Source of the DNA: Candidatus Woesearchaeota archaeon
GTDB taxonomy: Archaea > Nanobdellota > Nanobdellia > Woesearchaeales > WJKL01
Direction of reading: 5' to 3'
DNA: 15,793 bases
Assembly: GCA_019322535.1 (NCBI GenBank)
Contig: JAHWIM010000064.1
Span: forward strand, 1 to 15,793
The notes below the pieces were generated by a model, which ran no database searches, had not been told where the DNA came from, and worked only from the letters and a program-made list of their open reading frames with translations. The position numbers and the translations under genes were made by a program. Positions 6,392-13,338 of this stretch are shown in pieces. Within the stretch, counting starts at the first letter, position 1, and each line of letters begins with the position of its first letter.

Positions 6392-7234
6392 ATGTCTCAC
6401 TATAAAATGGCATATCAAGGTTCAAGTTGCGGATACAGCTGCTCAGCAAGCAGTGGAGGATACTCTGGATTAGAGAACGCTGTAGCTTCTTATAGTTCAA
6501 GTAGCGCAAGCTACAGTTCAGGAGATATATCTTATATGGTATCTGAATCAGCAAGCCCTCAATCAAGGATGTTTTATGATGGTAATGATGGAAATAGAGA
6601 TATTTACAAAGCTGCAAAATACAGAATTAAACAATCTTTAACACAAACATATAGTCATGTGACAGATGATTTCTTGAATTTAAACAGGCCAAAAACTGTT
6701 TTTGTTGGAGATGCTGCTGAGATTAAAGAATTTGTTGAAGAAGCGTTTATGCTTACAACTGGAAAACCATTCCCAGATGATGTAAGGATAGCAGTTGTTT
6801 CTGGAGAACAGCTTGAAAAAATCCACAGTAAAATTGGAGGAAACTGGGATCCTGGAATACAGGGTTTTGCAATTAATAGAAAGAAATTTGGTTTAGTTAG
6901 TGAGATATTTGTTAGAAAAGGAGAATTAGATAAATTAATGCTCACAATTGGTCATGAACTTGGACATTGCTTAACTAAACAACTTAATAGTGTGCGGGAT
7001 GAAGAGGCAAAGGCATTTGCATTTAGTTTAGCTTGGATGAAAACAATAAAAGAACATAATATTGCAAATTTATCTACTGCAATTAAATTAGACAGGCCTG
7101 CTAAGAATGGTGTGCATAATGTTGCTCTTGATTTTGTTTTAGATTTAATTAATAAGGGAAGAGGGGCTTTAGATATTTATTTTGATTTGATAAAGGGATT
7201 TATTGAGGTGAATTCAGGTGGCAGGGATATTTGA
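6392..7234 (+). CDS. HELGH zinc metallopeptidase-like protein
   Basis: The 280-aa protein carries the zincin motif TIGHELGHCLTK, with H188, E189 and H192. The following DEEAKAFAF (residues 203-211) supplies E204 or E205 as likely third zinc ligand. The spacing and the EA.AFA pattern recall ImmA/IrrE-type peptidases (family-level inference). Residues 10-55 are a low-complexity Ser/Gly/Tyr-rich tail with two cysteines, unlike a signal peptide, so the protein is probably cytoplasmic. The middle part (about 70-180) is a mixed alpha/beta domain. The next gene overlaps its 3' end by 17 bases and has a Shine-Dalgarno site inside this gene, so the two products are made together. ImmA-like peptidases often cleave repressors, and no such partner is recognisable here. 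Confidence 0.78.
   Translation: MSHYKMAYQGSSCGYSCSASSGGYSGLENAVASYSSSSASYSSGDISYMVSESASPQSRMFYDGNDGNRDIYKAAKYRIKQSLTQTYSHVTDDFLNLNRPKTVFVGDAAEIKEFVEEAFMLTTGKPFPDDVRIAVVSGEQLEKIHSKIGGNWDPGIQGFAINRKKFGLVSEIFVRKGELDKLMLTIGHELGHCLTKQLNSVRDEEAKAFAFSLAWMKTIKEHNIANLSTAIKLDRPAKNGVHNVALDFVLDLINKGRGALDIYFDLIKGFIEVNSGGRDI
7205..7211 (+). promoter_or_regulatory. Internal Shine-Dalgarno site for the overlapping 96-aa gene
   Basis: GAGGTGA lies 6 bases before the GTG at 7218, inside the end of the metallopeptidase gene. It supports a GTG start and translational coupling. Confidence 0.7.
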
Positions 7235-7508
7235 ATCAGCTGGTTATGCTGCTATGGAGAAAGGGAATGAATTAACTCCCCTTTACAATCCATCTGAGAT
7301 TATAAGTAGAACTAACAAAACTAACTATCATCATAATGTTTATGACGGCAAAAGCATAACAGAGAATATAATAGATGATATGAAATATGCTAGAGAAAGA
7401 AGATTAGAAAGGCATAGCACTGCTAATAGATTAGTCAGACAAACTGTTAAGGAAAAACCAGATATGAGTTTATATGAAACTTTAATGTATAATCCTTGTT
7501 TAAACTAA
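7218..7508 (+). CDS. Unrecognised 96-aa protein coupled to the metallopeptidase
   Basis: I do not recognise this family. The protein is hydrophilic, with no membrane segment. A first part (AGYAAMEKGNEL) is followed by a His/Tyr/Asn stretch (KTNYHHNVYDGK) and a basic helix rich in Arg/Glu (residues about 52-80). It ends YETLMYNPCLN. Translation starts at GTG 7218, supported by GAGGTGA 6 bases upstream, and the gene overlaps the metallopeptidase by 17 bases. The coupling suggests a direct partner, substrate or inhibitor of the peptidase (inference). The following gene has its own promoter. Confidence 0.7.
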   Translation: MAGIFESAGYAAMEKGNELTPLYNPSEIISRTNKTNYHHNVYDGKSITENIIDDMKYARERRLERHSTANRLVRQTVKEKPDMSLYETLMYNPCLN

Positions 7509-7512
7509 AAAA

Positions 7513-7521
7513 TATATAAAT
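7513..7521 (+). promoter_or_regulatory. TATA box, leaderless promoter of the DUF483-like gene
   Basis: TATATAAAT is centred 26 bases before the ATG at 7543, with no Shine-Dalgarno site in between. Confidence 0.7.
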
Positions 7522-7542
7522 TCTAAAATTTTAATCAAATAA

Positions 7543-8208
7543 ATGATTCGTGATTTAGTTAAAATATTTGGAACTAAGACAAAGGCTTTAGAAATTCTTT
7601 ATCTAATGGAAGATATAAAACCTGTTGTTAGACATGGGTTTTATGATGGAGAATTAAGCCAAATAGAAGAATTTTGTAAACTAAACAAGTTACATTTTGA
7701 AAAAAGTTCTTTTAAGGTTGTAATATTAGATGCAGGAGAAGGAGAATACAGCAATAAAGGCATTAAAGTTAATATTGATGATCCAAGAAGAGGTATGTTT
7801 TTTGTTTACATTTCAAAAGATGAAAAATTAGCTGCTACTGCAAATGCTTATGAATTCAAGAATAACAACAAGGATTTAGGATTATCACTTGGCTATCCAG
7901 AATGCTGTATTAATTTCTTTGTTCAAAATGAACCAATGCAATCAAAGCTCACTAATGATTATGTTCATTTAGTCTTACAAAACAGCAAAGGAAAGAAATT
8001 CCAGTTTTACACAAATATTTGTAAAAGAGATTTTGATATAACTTTGATTAATCATTTTCCTTGTTCTTTTGGATGCAGAAAATCTATTGATTTAGCTAAA
8101 CAACATTTAGATGCTTTAAAAAAATATGATTCAGAGTTAGCAAAAGAGTTTATTCAGAAATTAAGATGCAAAGTTAAGATTGAAAAAGAAGAAATTGAAT
8201 TTTGTTAA
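7543..8208 (+). CDS. DUF483-like cysteine-motif protein
   Basis: The 221-aa soluble protein carries LGYPECCINFF (residues 116-126) and, further on, NHFPCSFGCRKS (170-181). From memory this pairing of GYPxCC with HxPCxxxCxxS matches the archaeal family DUF483, whose function is unknown. The four cysteines C121, C122, C174 and C178, with H171, could form a metal or iron-sulfur site (inference). The N-terminal part is a helix-strand region (MIRDLVKIFG; KVVILDAGEGEY near 58-69). The gene is leaderless. It converges on the 38-aa zinc-ribbon gene, overlapping it by 4 bases at the stops. No neighbour indicates its pathway. Confidence 0.72.
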   Translation: MIRDLVKIFGTKTKALEILYLMEDIKPVVRHGFYDGELSQIEEFCKLNKLHFEKSSFKVVILDAGEGEYSNKGIKVNIDDPRRGMFFVYISKDEKLAATANAYEFKNNNKDLGLSLGYPECCINFFVQNEPMQSKLTNDYVHLVLQNSKGKKFQFYTNICKRDFDITLINHFPCSFGCRKSIDLAKQHLDALKKYDSELAKEFIQKLRCKVKIEKEEIEFC

Positions 8209-8321
8209 CCAATAATTGTTTTACAAATAAGACACTTTTCAGAACCTTCTTTATCAGTATAGGTTGTGACGCCTGATTCTAATGGTGTGTTGCAAGAAGG
8301 ACATAATTTTTTTTCTTTCAT
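8205..8321 (-). CDS. 38-aa zinc-ribbon microprotein
   Basis: This short frame encodes a product beginning MKEKKLCPSC. It has two CxxC knuckles, CPSC at residues 7-10 and CLIC at 30-33, separated by a hydrophilic linker. That is the layout of a treble-clef or ribbon zinc finger with little else. Such small proteins often bind RNA, the ribosome or RNA polymerase (family-level inference). The ATG lies 29 bases from the centre of a TATA box on the minus strand, as expected for a leaderless gene. It converges with the DUF483-like gene with a 4-base overlap and lies downstream of the methyltransferase gene. Coding is very likely because the paired CxxC motifs and promoter spacing agree. Confidence 0.75.
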   Translation of the reverse strand: MKEKKLCPSCNTPLESGVTTYTDKEGSEKCLICKTIIG

Positions 8322-8345
8322 TATTTGATTTTTAATTTATTTAAC

Positions 8346-8355
8346 TTTTAAATAT
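8346..8355 (-). promoter_or_regulatory. TATA box, leaderless promoter of the zinc-ribbon microprotein
   Basis: On the minus strand ATATTTAAAA is centred about 29 bases before the ATG at 8321. It lies in the gap after the methyltransferase stop codon. Confidence 0.6.
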
Positions 8356-8375
8356 TGGGGATATGGTATATATGT

Positions 8376-8930
8376 TTATTTGTTTTTGTATTCAATGACT
8401 GGAACTTGATCAAACCAAGTTGTTTTTCCTTTTTTGAGGAATCTTGGAAGAAATATTTGATTATAGACAAGCAATTTTGTTTTTGGGTTCATATCTTTGA
8501 TTAATTTATCTTCTAAGCCATTTTCAAAACCTTTGTCTGGATTGACAAAGATTATATCATACTTTGAAACATCATGTTTAAAAAAATCTGATTGAATAAA
8601 ATCTGCTTTTAGTTTTAATTCATTTTTTATTTTTTGTGAAGTTTTAATTAAATCTTTGTCAAACTCTATTCCTGTTGCTTTTACACCAAACAGAGAAGCT
8701 ATTAAAACAACTTTTCCATCTCCTGAGCCTAAGTCTAGAAAGTTTTTATAATTCTGTAATTTGATTTTTTTAAAGAATTCATATAGGTGCTCTGTAATAG
8801 CGGCTCCCCAAAAACCTTTTTCAGTGTCTCCCATCGGGAGCTTGCCTTTTTTGAGAAATGAATTATAGAATTCGTCGTATTTTTGTTTTAATTCTTTGAA
8901 TTTATTTATTCGAATGGTACCCCACTCCAA
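8376..8930 (-). CDS. Class I SAM-dependent methyltransferase
   Basis: The protein has a Rossmann-fold methyltransferase core. Motif I is LDLGSGDGK (residues 65-73). GIEFD (87-91) supplies the acidic residue that binds the SAM ribose, QSDFF (113-117) is the motif III-like strand end, and IIFVNPD (126-132) is the catalytic motif IV. FWGAAITEHLYEFF before motif I is typical of a small archaeal group with a Dot1- or PrmA-like layout. The substrate, protein lysine or RNA, cannot be told. The start is uncertain. The frame opens after a TAA at 8939-8937, and the first candidate is TTG at 8930 with no Shine-Dalgarno site. The first ATG (Met33) would cut a conserved-looking N-terminal helix. It overlaps the 43-aa frame upstream by 25 bases. 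Confidence 0.82.
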   Translation of the reverse strand: MEWGTIRINKFKELKQKYDEFYNSFLKKGKLPMGDTEKGFWGAAITEHLYEFFKKIKLQNYKNFLDLGSGDGKVVLIASLFGVKATGIEFDKDLIKTSQKIKNELKLKADFIQSDFFKHDVSKYDIIFVNPDKGFENGLEDKLIKDMNPKTKLLVYNQIFLPRFLKKGKTTWFDQVPVIEYKNK

Positions 8931-9037
8931 TAGTCTTTATCTAAAAATTCAAGACCTGTTTGAGTAAATTCATAACTAGCTTTTGTAGAAGAATATTCTA
9001 TTTCTGGATAATTATATCTGATATAATAGTTTGTCAT
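8906..9037 (-). CDS. Putative 43-aa protein between TIM-barrel and methyltransferase genes
   Basis: This short frame begins MTNYYIRYNYPEIEYSS and ends DYWSGVPFE. It is rich in Tyr, Glu and Asp. I do not recognise it. Its ATG lies 2 bases after the stop of the 685-aa TIM-barrel gene, and its end overlaps the methyltransferase frame by 25 bases, an operon-like packing. No Shine-Dalgarno site is seen, so translation would depend on coupling. An alternative is that it is the displaced N-terminal part of the methyltransferase after a frameshift, since that gene lacks a good start. Confidence 0.5.
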   Translation of the reverse strand: MTNYYIRYNYPEIEYSSTKASYEFTQTGLEFLDKDYWSGVPFE

Positions 9038-9039
9038 TT

Positions 9040-11097
9040 TTACTCTAATGGCACTTGAGTCCATAATGTCCAATCTTGTGATGGAGAGTATGGACCAAAT
9101 ACATAATATGGCGGTTTAGTTTGACCAAAATAACTGTACTGGATATCTGCCCAACTTGGTTTTGGCGAATCTAATACTGATCTTGAAACAGGGCCATGTG
9201 CTCCATAAACTGGACTGCCAAATAATCTCCATGTTTTCATTAATCCCCAGAAATCTCCTAAATCTGTTGAAGCATCTGCTCCTGGCTCAACTGTTAATGC
9301 TCCTTTATAGCCATATTTTCTTAATATGGCTGTCATTTCTTTGACTGGTGTTGTGCCCATGCCTGGAGCTAAATGGTCATCTTGGTAGCCATAGTTATCA
9401 GCTAGGTGCACATTACCTATTATTTGTTCTTTTGCAAGTTCTTCTGTTTTCTGAAGCAGCCATTGTTTGAAATCATCATCATTTTCTTTTAATGATTTGT
9501 TAGAATCATTTTGCCAATATTTTCTCCATGTATTAAGATGGCCTGTATCAAGGGTTGCTTTAATATGTGTTTCTGCAAGTTGTCTTGCTTCTTCCATTGA
9601 AACATTTCTTTTTTCATGAAGCATTTCTGCCATTGTTTCTCTGCTTTCCAAAACAAGATTTTTTAATTCATCTGGATGAGAACCATAGCTTTCTGGAAAG
9701 ATGTTTTCCATTGTAACAAAAACAGGTTTTTCAAGGCCTTTTGATCTTGTTGTATCCATTGCATGAATTCCTGATTCTGCGTAAGATCTAAAAGATTCTT
9801 TTAAAGCATATTTTCTTGCACTCAATACATGCTGCTGTGTTTCGAATGAATCTTCTGCTTGCTGCTGCTGTGATGTAGATGCCTGATGTTCAAATTCCAT
9901 TCTTCTTCCAGCGCTTGTAAGTTGTTCTTCTAATATTTCTGAAGGCAATTTATATTCAGGCGGGACTAGTCCTGTTTCTTCACCAAATCTTCTTCGCAGT
10001 TTCCACATATCTTCTTCAGGAGTTGCTGCTTCAACCTTTTTGTAATATTCAAGAGATTTTCTTAATTTAGCTAAATTTTCTTTTGCCTTATCAAAACCCT
10101 GTGCATAATAACCTGCCCAACCTCTGCTATGGCCTTCATTTGTTTCTAAAGTTGCTTTTAAAAAAGCTTCTTCAGGCAGCATTCTTTCATATTCAGACAA
10201 CTGCTCAACAGGAATTCCTAGTTCTTGAGATTTTATTTTATTTCTTTCTTCTGCTTCTCTGATAAAGTCTTTCCATTCATACAGTTCAACTTTAAAACGG
10301 CCTGTTGTTGTATCATAAACAGGAACTCTGTTCTTTATATCTATTTTATTACCCTCATAATCAATATAATCTCCTGAATTAACTTTATTTCCATTTGCAT
10401 CTGTATAACTTTTTCCACTTTTCTCATCCCAATATTCTTTATTTCTTTCTTCATATTTATTCCAGATAGGTCTTGCAACTTTTTGATTTTTTCTGACTTG
10501 CTGAATGACTTGTCCTGTCCTGTCATCAACTACTCTGATGATTGCTCTTTCTGGTTCTTCTTTGTGTCCTAAAAATTTAAAAGTTCCATCTGGGTTTTTT
10601 GCCCATGCTTCTTCTGAAATAGGCCTCTGAAATTCTCCTGTATGAACTACAACAGATCCGCCTAGAGCAGTATCTGCTGCGAATTCTACTGCTCTTTTAA
10701 TCTCATCTACAGCTAATTTTCTTTGTTCTTTTGAGAAATTGCCCTGCTGGTCCATTCCAGCAAGACCCATTATACCATAACTTGCGTGGGTTGTGAGTTT
10801 GACTTCATTTATTTTAGCTAATTCTCTCATAGCTTCTCTTTGATCTTCACCATACATTCCAGGTGTATGTGCTTGTCTTGTTCCTCTGACAGCTCCTGGA
10901 AATGCTATTTCTAGTGCATTTGCACCTTGTCTAAGCTTTGCTGAAATACCTTGTACATTTGCTGCAGAAATTCCCATAGGAACTGACATTCCTATGTCTC
11001 CTACTCCAACTCCTGCATCATTTGTAGAAATATCATCTGGTGCAGGCTTTCCATAATCTCTTTGCATTGGTGTTGTGTAGGAACTAAATGTGACCAT
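9040..11097 (-). CDS. Giant endonuclease IV/xylose isomerase-like TIM-barrel protein with large insertion
   Basis: The 685-aa protein has the AP endonuclease family 2 barrel pattern. It starts with GISAANVQGISAKLRQGANALEIAF (residues 43-66 region), which matches the first strand and helix. The likely counterparts of all nine zinc ligands of bacterial endonuclease IV are present in order: H104 (TTHASYG), H152 (VVVHTGEF), E464 (TMENIFP), D517 and H520 (LDTGHLN), H564 (NVHLAD), D573 and H575 (QDDHLAPGMG), and E604 (LTVEPGAD). Residues about 157-455 are an insertion between the second and third ligand, roughly half the protein, with charged helices and a Gln-rich patch near 409-413. The C terminus (605-685) is Pro/Tyr/Trp-rich. 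It may be an AP endonuclease or a sugar isomerase/epimerase. Endonuclease IV is usually under 300 residues. Confidence 0.82.
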   Translation of the reverse strand: MVTFSSYTTPMQRDYGKPAPDDISTNDAGVGVGDIGMSVPMGISAANVQGISAKLRQGANALEIAFPGAVRGTRQAHTPGMYGEDQREAMRELAKINEVKLTTHASYGIMGLAGMDQQGNFSKEQRKLAVDEIKRAVEFAADTALGGSVVVHTGEFQRPISEEAWAKNPDGTFKFLGHKEEPERAIIRVVDDRTGQVIQQVRKNQKVARPIWNKYEERNKEYWDEKSGKSYTDANGNKVNSGDYIDYEGNKIDIKNRVPVYDTTTGRFKVELYEWKDFIREAEERNKIKSQELGIPVEQLSEYERMLPEEAFLKATLETNEGHSRGWAGYYAQGFDKAKENLAKLRKSLEYYKKVEAATPEEDMWKLRRRFGEETGLVPPEYKLPSEILEEQLTSAGRRMEFEHQASTSQQQQAEDSFETQQHVLSARKYALKESFRSYAESGIHAMDTTRSKGLEKPVFVTMENIFPESYGSHPDELKNLVLESRETMAEMLHEKRNVSMEEARQLAETHIKATLDTGHLNTWRKYWQNDSNKSLKENDDDFKQWLLQKTEELAKEQIIGNVHLADNYGYQDDHLAPGMGTTPVKEMTAILRKYGYKGALTVEPGADASTDLGDFWGLMKTWRLFGSPVYGAHGPVSRSVLDSPKPSWADIQYSYFGQTKPPYYVFGPYSPSQDWTLWTQVPLE

Positions 11098-11125
11098 TTT
11101 AGTTATTTAATTGATTTGTTTTTGT

Positions 11126-11142
11126 CAAAAACGTGGTTTTTG
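11126..11142 (-). repeat. Triloop hairpin in the leader of the TIM-barrel gene
   Basis: On the minus strand CAAAAAC-CAC-GTTTTTG forms a perfect 7-bp stem with a 3-base loop, 29 bases before the ATG at 11097. It shares its stem pattern with the hairpins at 13312-13330 and 6087-6105. Confidence 0.55.
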
Positions 11143-11152
11143 AGCATGCTCA
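11141..11152. repeat. 12-base perfect palindrome
   Basis: TGAGCATGCTCA equals its own reverse complement. It has more G and C than its surroundings and abuts the triloop hairpin. A dimeric regulator site or an RNA element is possible. Confidence 0.55.
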
Positions 11153-11161
11153 GAAATTTAC
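11150..11161. repeat. Left arm of a 12-bp inverted repeat
   Basis: TCAGAAATTTAC is the exact reverse complement of GTAAATTTCTGA at 11212-11223, with 50 bases between the arms. The right arm abuts the TATA box at 11224-11233, so a looping operator is one reading. Confidence 0.55.
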
Positions 11162-11211
11162 TACCTTCTGAAACAAAATACAGCTTTCAACCACTGGTTA
11201 ATTAGACTAAT

Positions 11212-11223
11212 GTAAATTTCTGA
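11212..11223. repeat. Right arm of a 12-bp inverted repeat
   Basis: GTAAATTTCTGA pairs with 11150-11161. It lies between the minus-strand TATA box and the predicted start site, where a bound protein would be expected to block initiation. Confidence 0.55.
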
Positions 11224-11233
11224 CATATTTAAA
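11224..11233 (-). promoter_or_regulatory. Possible TATA box of the TIM-barrel gene
   Basis: On the minus strand TTTAAATATG would place the start site near 11202-11206 and give a leader of about 105 bases. The gene may instead be read through from the upstream coiled-coil gene. The 138-base gap with hairpins favours a separate or regulated transcript. Confidence 0.45.
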
Positions 11234-11235
11234 CC

Positions 11236-11865
11236 TTATGCTTTATACATTCTTTGCAGCATATTCTTCATTTTTTGAGTTAATACCATTTCACGCGCTG
11301 CTTCTTGCGTAGGTGAATATTCTCCTACTCTTGCGTCATCAAATTTTCTTGTATTAGCATATCCAAGATTGTTTATTTCTTCCATTCTACCAGGAGAGAT
11401 GTATCCTTTTTCTTTAGCTTCGCTGTAGATCTCTTTCATTCTATTGTATATTTTATCTGCTGGCTGCTCACTCAATTGGTTAAGATACTGGGCATGCGCT
11501 TTTTCTTCTTCTATTTTAAGAATTTCTGCTTCTGCTGCTACTTCTTCTAAAGGTCTTTCTTCTGGCTTAGGCAGTGCTGGTTTTTCTTTTTCTGCTTCTG
11601 GTTTTTTTACTTCAATAAATCTCTTTGCTCTGAATAATTCTTTTTCTTCTGATGAGAATAAACTTCCTATGTCAATTGCTTTTAGTTGAGGAATAGGCAT
11701 TTTTTTAACTTCTTCTTCTCTTGCCATATCTTCTTCACTTTCAAGAATTAGGTTTTGGGCTTTTTCGATTTCTTCTTTATCTTTTTTCTGGAGTTCTTTG
11801 AGTTTTTTTATTCTTTCTTGTGGAGAAAGTTTCTTTAATTCGTCTAACTCAGTTTTTTCTGGCAT
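11236..11865 (-). CDS. Unrecognised 209-aa coiled-coil protein
   Basis: No known family is recognised. Residues 1-55 are a strongly charged coiled coil (LSPQERIKKLKELQKKDK), followed by KKMPIPQLKAIDIGSLFS (54-71). A Lys/Glu/Pro-rich linker (85-107) leads to a second helical region (108-155), and the C terminus is mixed (KGYISPGRMEEINNLGYANT, then helices to LQRMYKA). It is acidic and soluble, with no cysteine. The gene begins 15 bases after the stop of the 472-aa gene and so belongs to the same transcript. The TIM-barrel gene lies downstream. Its composition suggests a scaffold or adaptor for the neighbouring large proteins (inference). ATG 11865 has no clear Shine-Dalgarno site. Confidence 0.78.
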   Translation of the reverse strand: MPEKTELDELKKLSPQERIKKLKELQKKDKEEIEKAQNLILESEEDMAREEEVKKMPIPQLKAIDIGSLFSSEEKELFRAKRFIEVKKPEAEKEKPALPKPEERPLEEVAAEAEILKIEEEKAHAQYLNQLSEQPADKIYNRMKEIYSEAKEKGYISPGRMEEINNLGYANTRKFDDARVGEYSPTQEAAREMVLTQKMKNMLQRMYKA

Positions 11866-11880
11866 AAAAATAAAAAATTA

Positions 11881-13299
11881 TTACCACATAACCATTCTGT
11901 GGCCTTTTTTGTAATTTTTGAAAACATAAAACATTGTGGCTTTAACTATTTTTTCTGCAAAACCTTTTTCAGCTGTTAATTTTATTTTATCTTTGCCTGA
12001 TACTCTTGGTTTTTTGGCTTTTTTTTCTTCTGAAGGGCCTAAAAATTCTGCTCTAAATCTTTTAAGAAAGCCTGGTTTAGAAGTTTTTGCTTCTGGTTTT
12101 ATAGCACCTTCTTCTGCTGTTATTTCTTCTCCTGCTTCTTCTAAATATTTTTCTAACTCTCCTCCTAATGCTGTCATTGCTGCTTTGACTGAACCAGAAA
12201 TTGATTTCATTAATTCAAAATCTTCTTGTTTTTTCATTTCAACATATTTATCAATTTTATCTTTTTTCCATACATAAGCTCTTAGATCTATTTCTAATTT
12301 GCCTACATGTATCGGTCCTCTTTGATAGCCCTCTTGCTGATAAGACATACTAGGTCTTGTTCTATAAAGGAAATGTGCTAGAATGCAGGAATGATAAACT
12401 TTGTTTTGCACTTGGTTTTTATCATTCACTGGAAGTTTATGGGCTAAGAATTCAACTTCAATCATACTGCCTTCAAAAGCAGAAACCATCTCAGGTGTTA
12501 GAACCTTGTCTTCATCTAAGGTTAACCTTCTAATATGCCTTAAATATGGCCTGACCCAGGTCATATACATCTTTATTATATCATAATGCTGTCTGAGATA
12601 TTTTAGAGTAAATATTCTTCTTGTTCTCATTTCTTTATTGGTTCTGTCTTTCCAAACAAGGAATGTTTTAAGTTTTCTTTTTAGAGCATTTCTAACAGAT
12701 TTGTTAAAGCCTGCTCTCTGAGTATCTACTACTCTGTCTACTTCTTCAGAAGTTCTTGGATGTGTTGAAAAGAATAAGTCTGGCAAAGATGTAAACTGAA
12801 CTTCTCTAGCCATTCCAAAAACAGAGGCTGGATTTTTAGCTCCACCTTCTACTAAATCAACCCAGTATCCTTTTAAGGTGATTTCAGAGCTTTCTATACC
12901 TCTAAAGCTCTCTTCATAATAAGTTAGTCTTTCATCTATTATTCTCAGCTCTCTTACTAGCTGGAACAGCTCTTTAACCATTTTGCCAATAGTTGCAAGA
13001 AATTGACTTACTTTATCCTGCTGCAGACCAATCCTTTGCTGAGAAACACCAAAAAAAGCTGAATTTTCTGCTGCTGCAAAAACATCAATTGTTTTAAGAA
13101 CATGAGGAAAGCCCCAATCTTGATTAATATATCGTAGAATCCAATAATAACTCTCTTCCATAGACATGTTATAGACTTCCCAAACAACTCTATAACGTTT
13201 TAAAGGCTGGGGAAAAGGAGTAGGAAGATATATATCTTTAGCTTCTTCAGCAACTTCTTGTTCAAAGCCAAATTTTTTTAAGAGTTCTTCTGAAGTCAA
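11881..13299 (-). CDS. Unrecognised 472-aa helical protein, first gene of the cluster
   Basis: I do not recognise this family. The protein is largely alpha-helical and soluble. It opens MTSEELLKKFGFEQEVAEE and has aromatic-rich segments (YRVVWEVYNMSMEESYYWIL; KMYMTWVRPYLRHIRRL). A basic block (NALKRKLKTFLVWKDRTNKE) lies mid-protein. After a Glu-rich linker, a basic C terminus (KPGFLKRFRAEFLGP) ends KNYKKGHRMVMW. Basic and aromatic content would suit nucleic-acid or membrane-surface contact (inference). I chose TTG 13299 because AGGTGAT sits ahead of it with the same four-base offset after GGTGA as in the 5316 gene. A TTG at 13314 is possible but lies inside a hairpin and has no such site. It is co-transcribed with the coiled-coil gene. 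Confidence 0.8.
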   Translation of the reverse strand: MTSEELLKKFGFEQEVAEEAKDIYLPTPFPQPLKRYRVVWEVYNMSMEESYYWILRYINQDWGFPHVLKTIDVFAAAENSAFFGVSQQRIGLQQDKVSQFLATIGKMVKELFQLVRELRIIDERLTYYEESFRGIESSEITLKGYWVDLVEGGAKNPASVFGMAREVQFTSLPDLFFSTHPRTSEEVDRVVDTQRAGFNKSVRNALKRKLKTFLVWKDRTNKEMRTRRIFTLKYLRQHYDIIKMYMTWVRPYLRHIRRLTLDEDKVLTPEMVSAFEGSMIEVEFLAHKLPVNDKNQVQNKVYHSCILAHFLYRTRPSMSYQQEGYQRGPIHVGKLEIDLRAYVWKKDKIDKYVEMKKQEDFELMKSISGSVKAAMTALGGELEKYLEEAGEEITAEEGAIKPEAKTSKPGFLKRFRAEFLGPSEEKKAKKPRVSGKDKIKLTAEKGFAEKIVKATMFYVFKNYKKGHRMVMW

Positions 13300-13302
13300 C
13301 CT

Positions 13303-13309
13303 ATCACCT
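13303..13309 (-). promoter_or_regulatory. Shine-Dalgarno site selecting TTG 13299
   Basis: On the minus strand AGGTGAT precedes TTG 13299 by three bases. Aligned on GGTGA, the spacing equals that of the perfect site at 5321-5328. The stop codon of a 17-codon leader frame falls within it. Confidence 0.6.
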
Positions 13310-13311
13310 AT

Positions 13312-13330
13312 CAAAAATTGAAAATTTTTG
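13312..13330 (-). repeat. Triloop hairpin, 8-bp stem, loop TTC, in the leader of the 472-aa gene
   Basis: On the minus strand CAAAAATT-TTC-AATTTTTG is a perfect 8-bp stem. It has the same TTC loop and stem ends as 6087-6105, with the inner C-G pair changed to T-A, a compensatory change. It lies just upstream of the Shine-Dalgarno site. Confidence 0.55.
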
Positions 13331-13338
13331 GAGGTTCT

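Noticed and set aside
6373..6405. Short frame from ATG 6373 just upstream of the metallopeptidase
   Set aside because: Only ten codons, out of frame with the gene, and overlapping its start with no supporting signal.
11936..12586. Plus-strand frames opposite the 472-aa gene
   Set aside because: Antisense shadows without promoter or Shine-Dalgarno site, inside a well-supported minus-strand gene.
13300..13314. TTG at 13314 as start of the 472-aa protein
   Set aside because: It lies inside the triloop hairpin and lacks a Shine-Dalgarno site. TTG 13299 has one at standard spacing.
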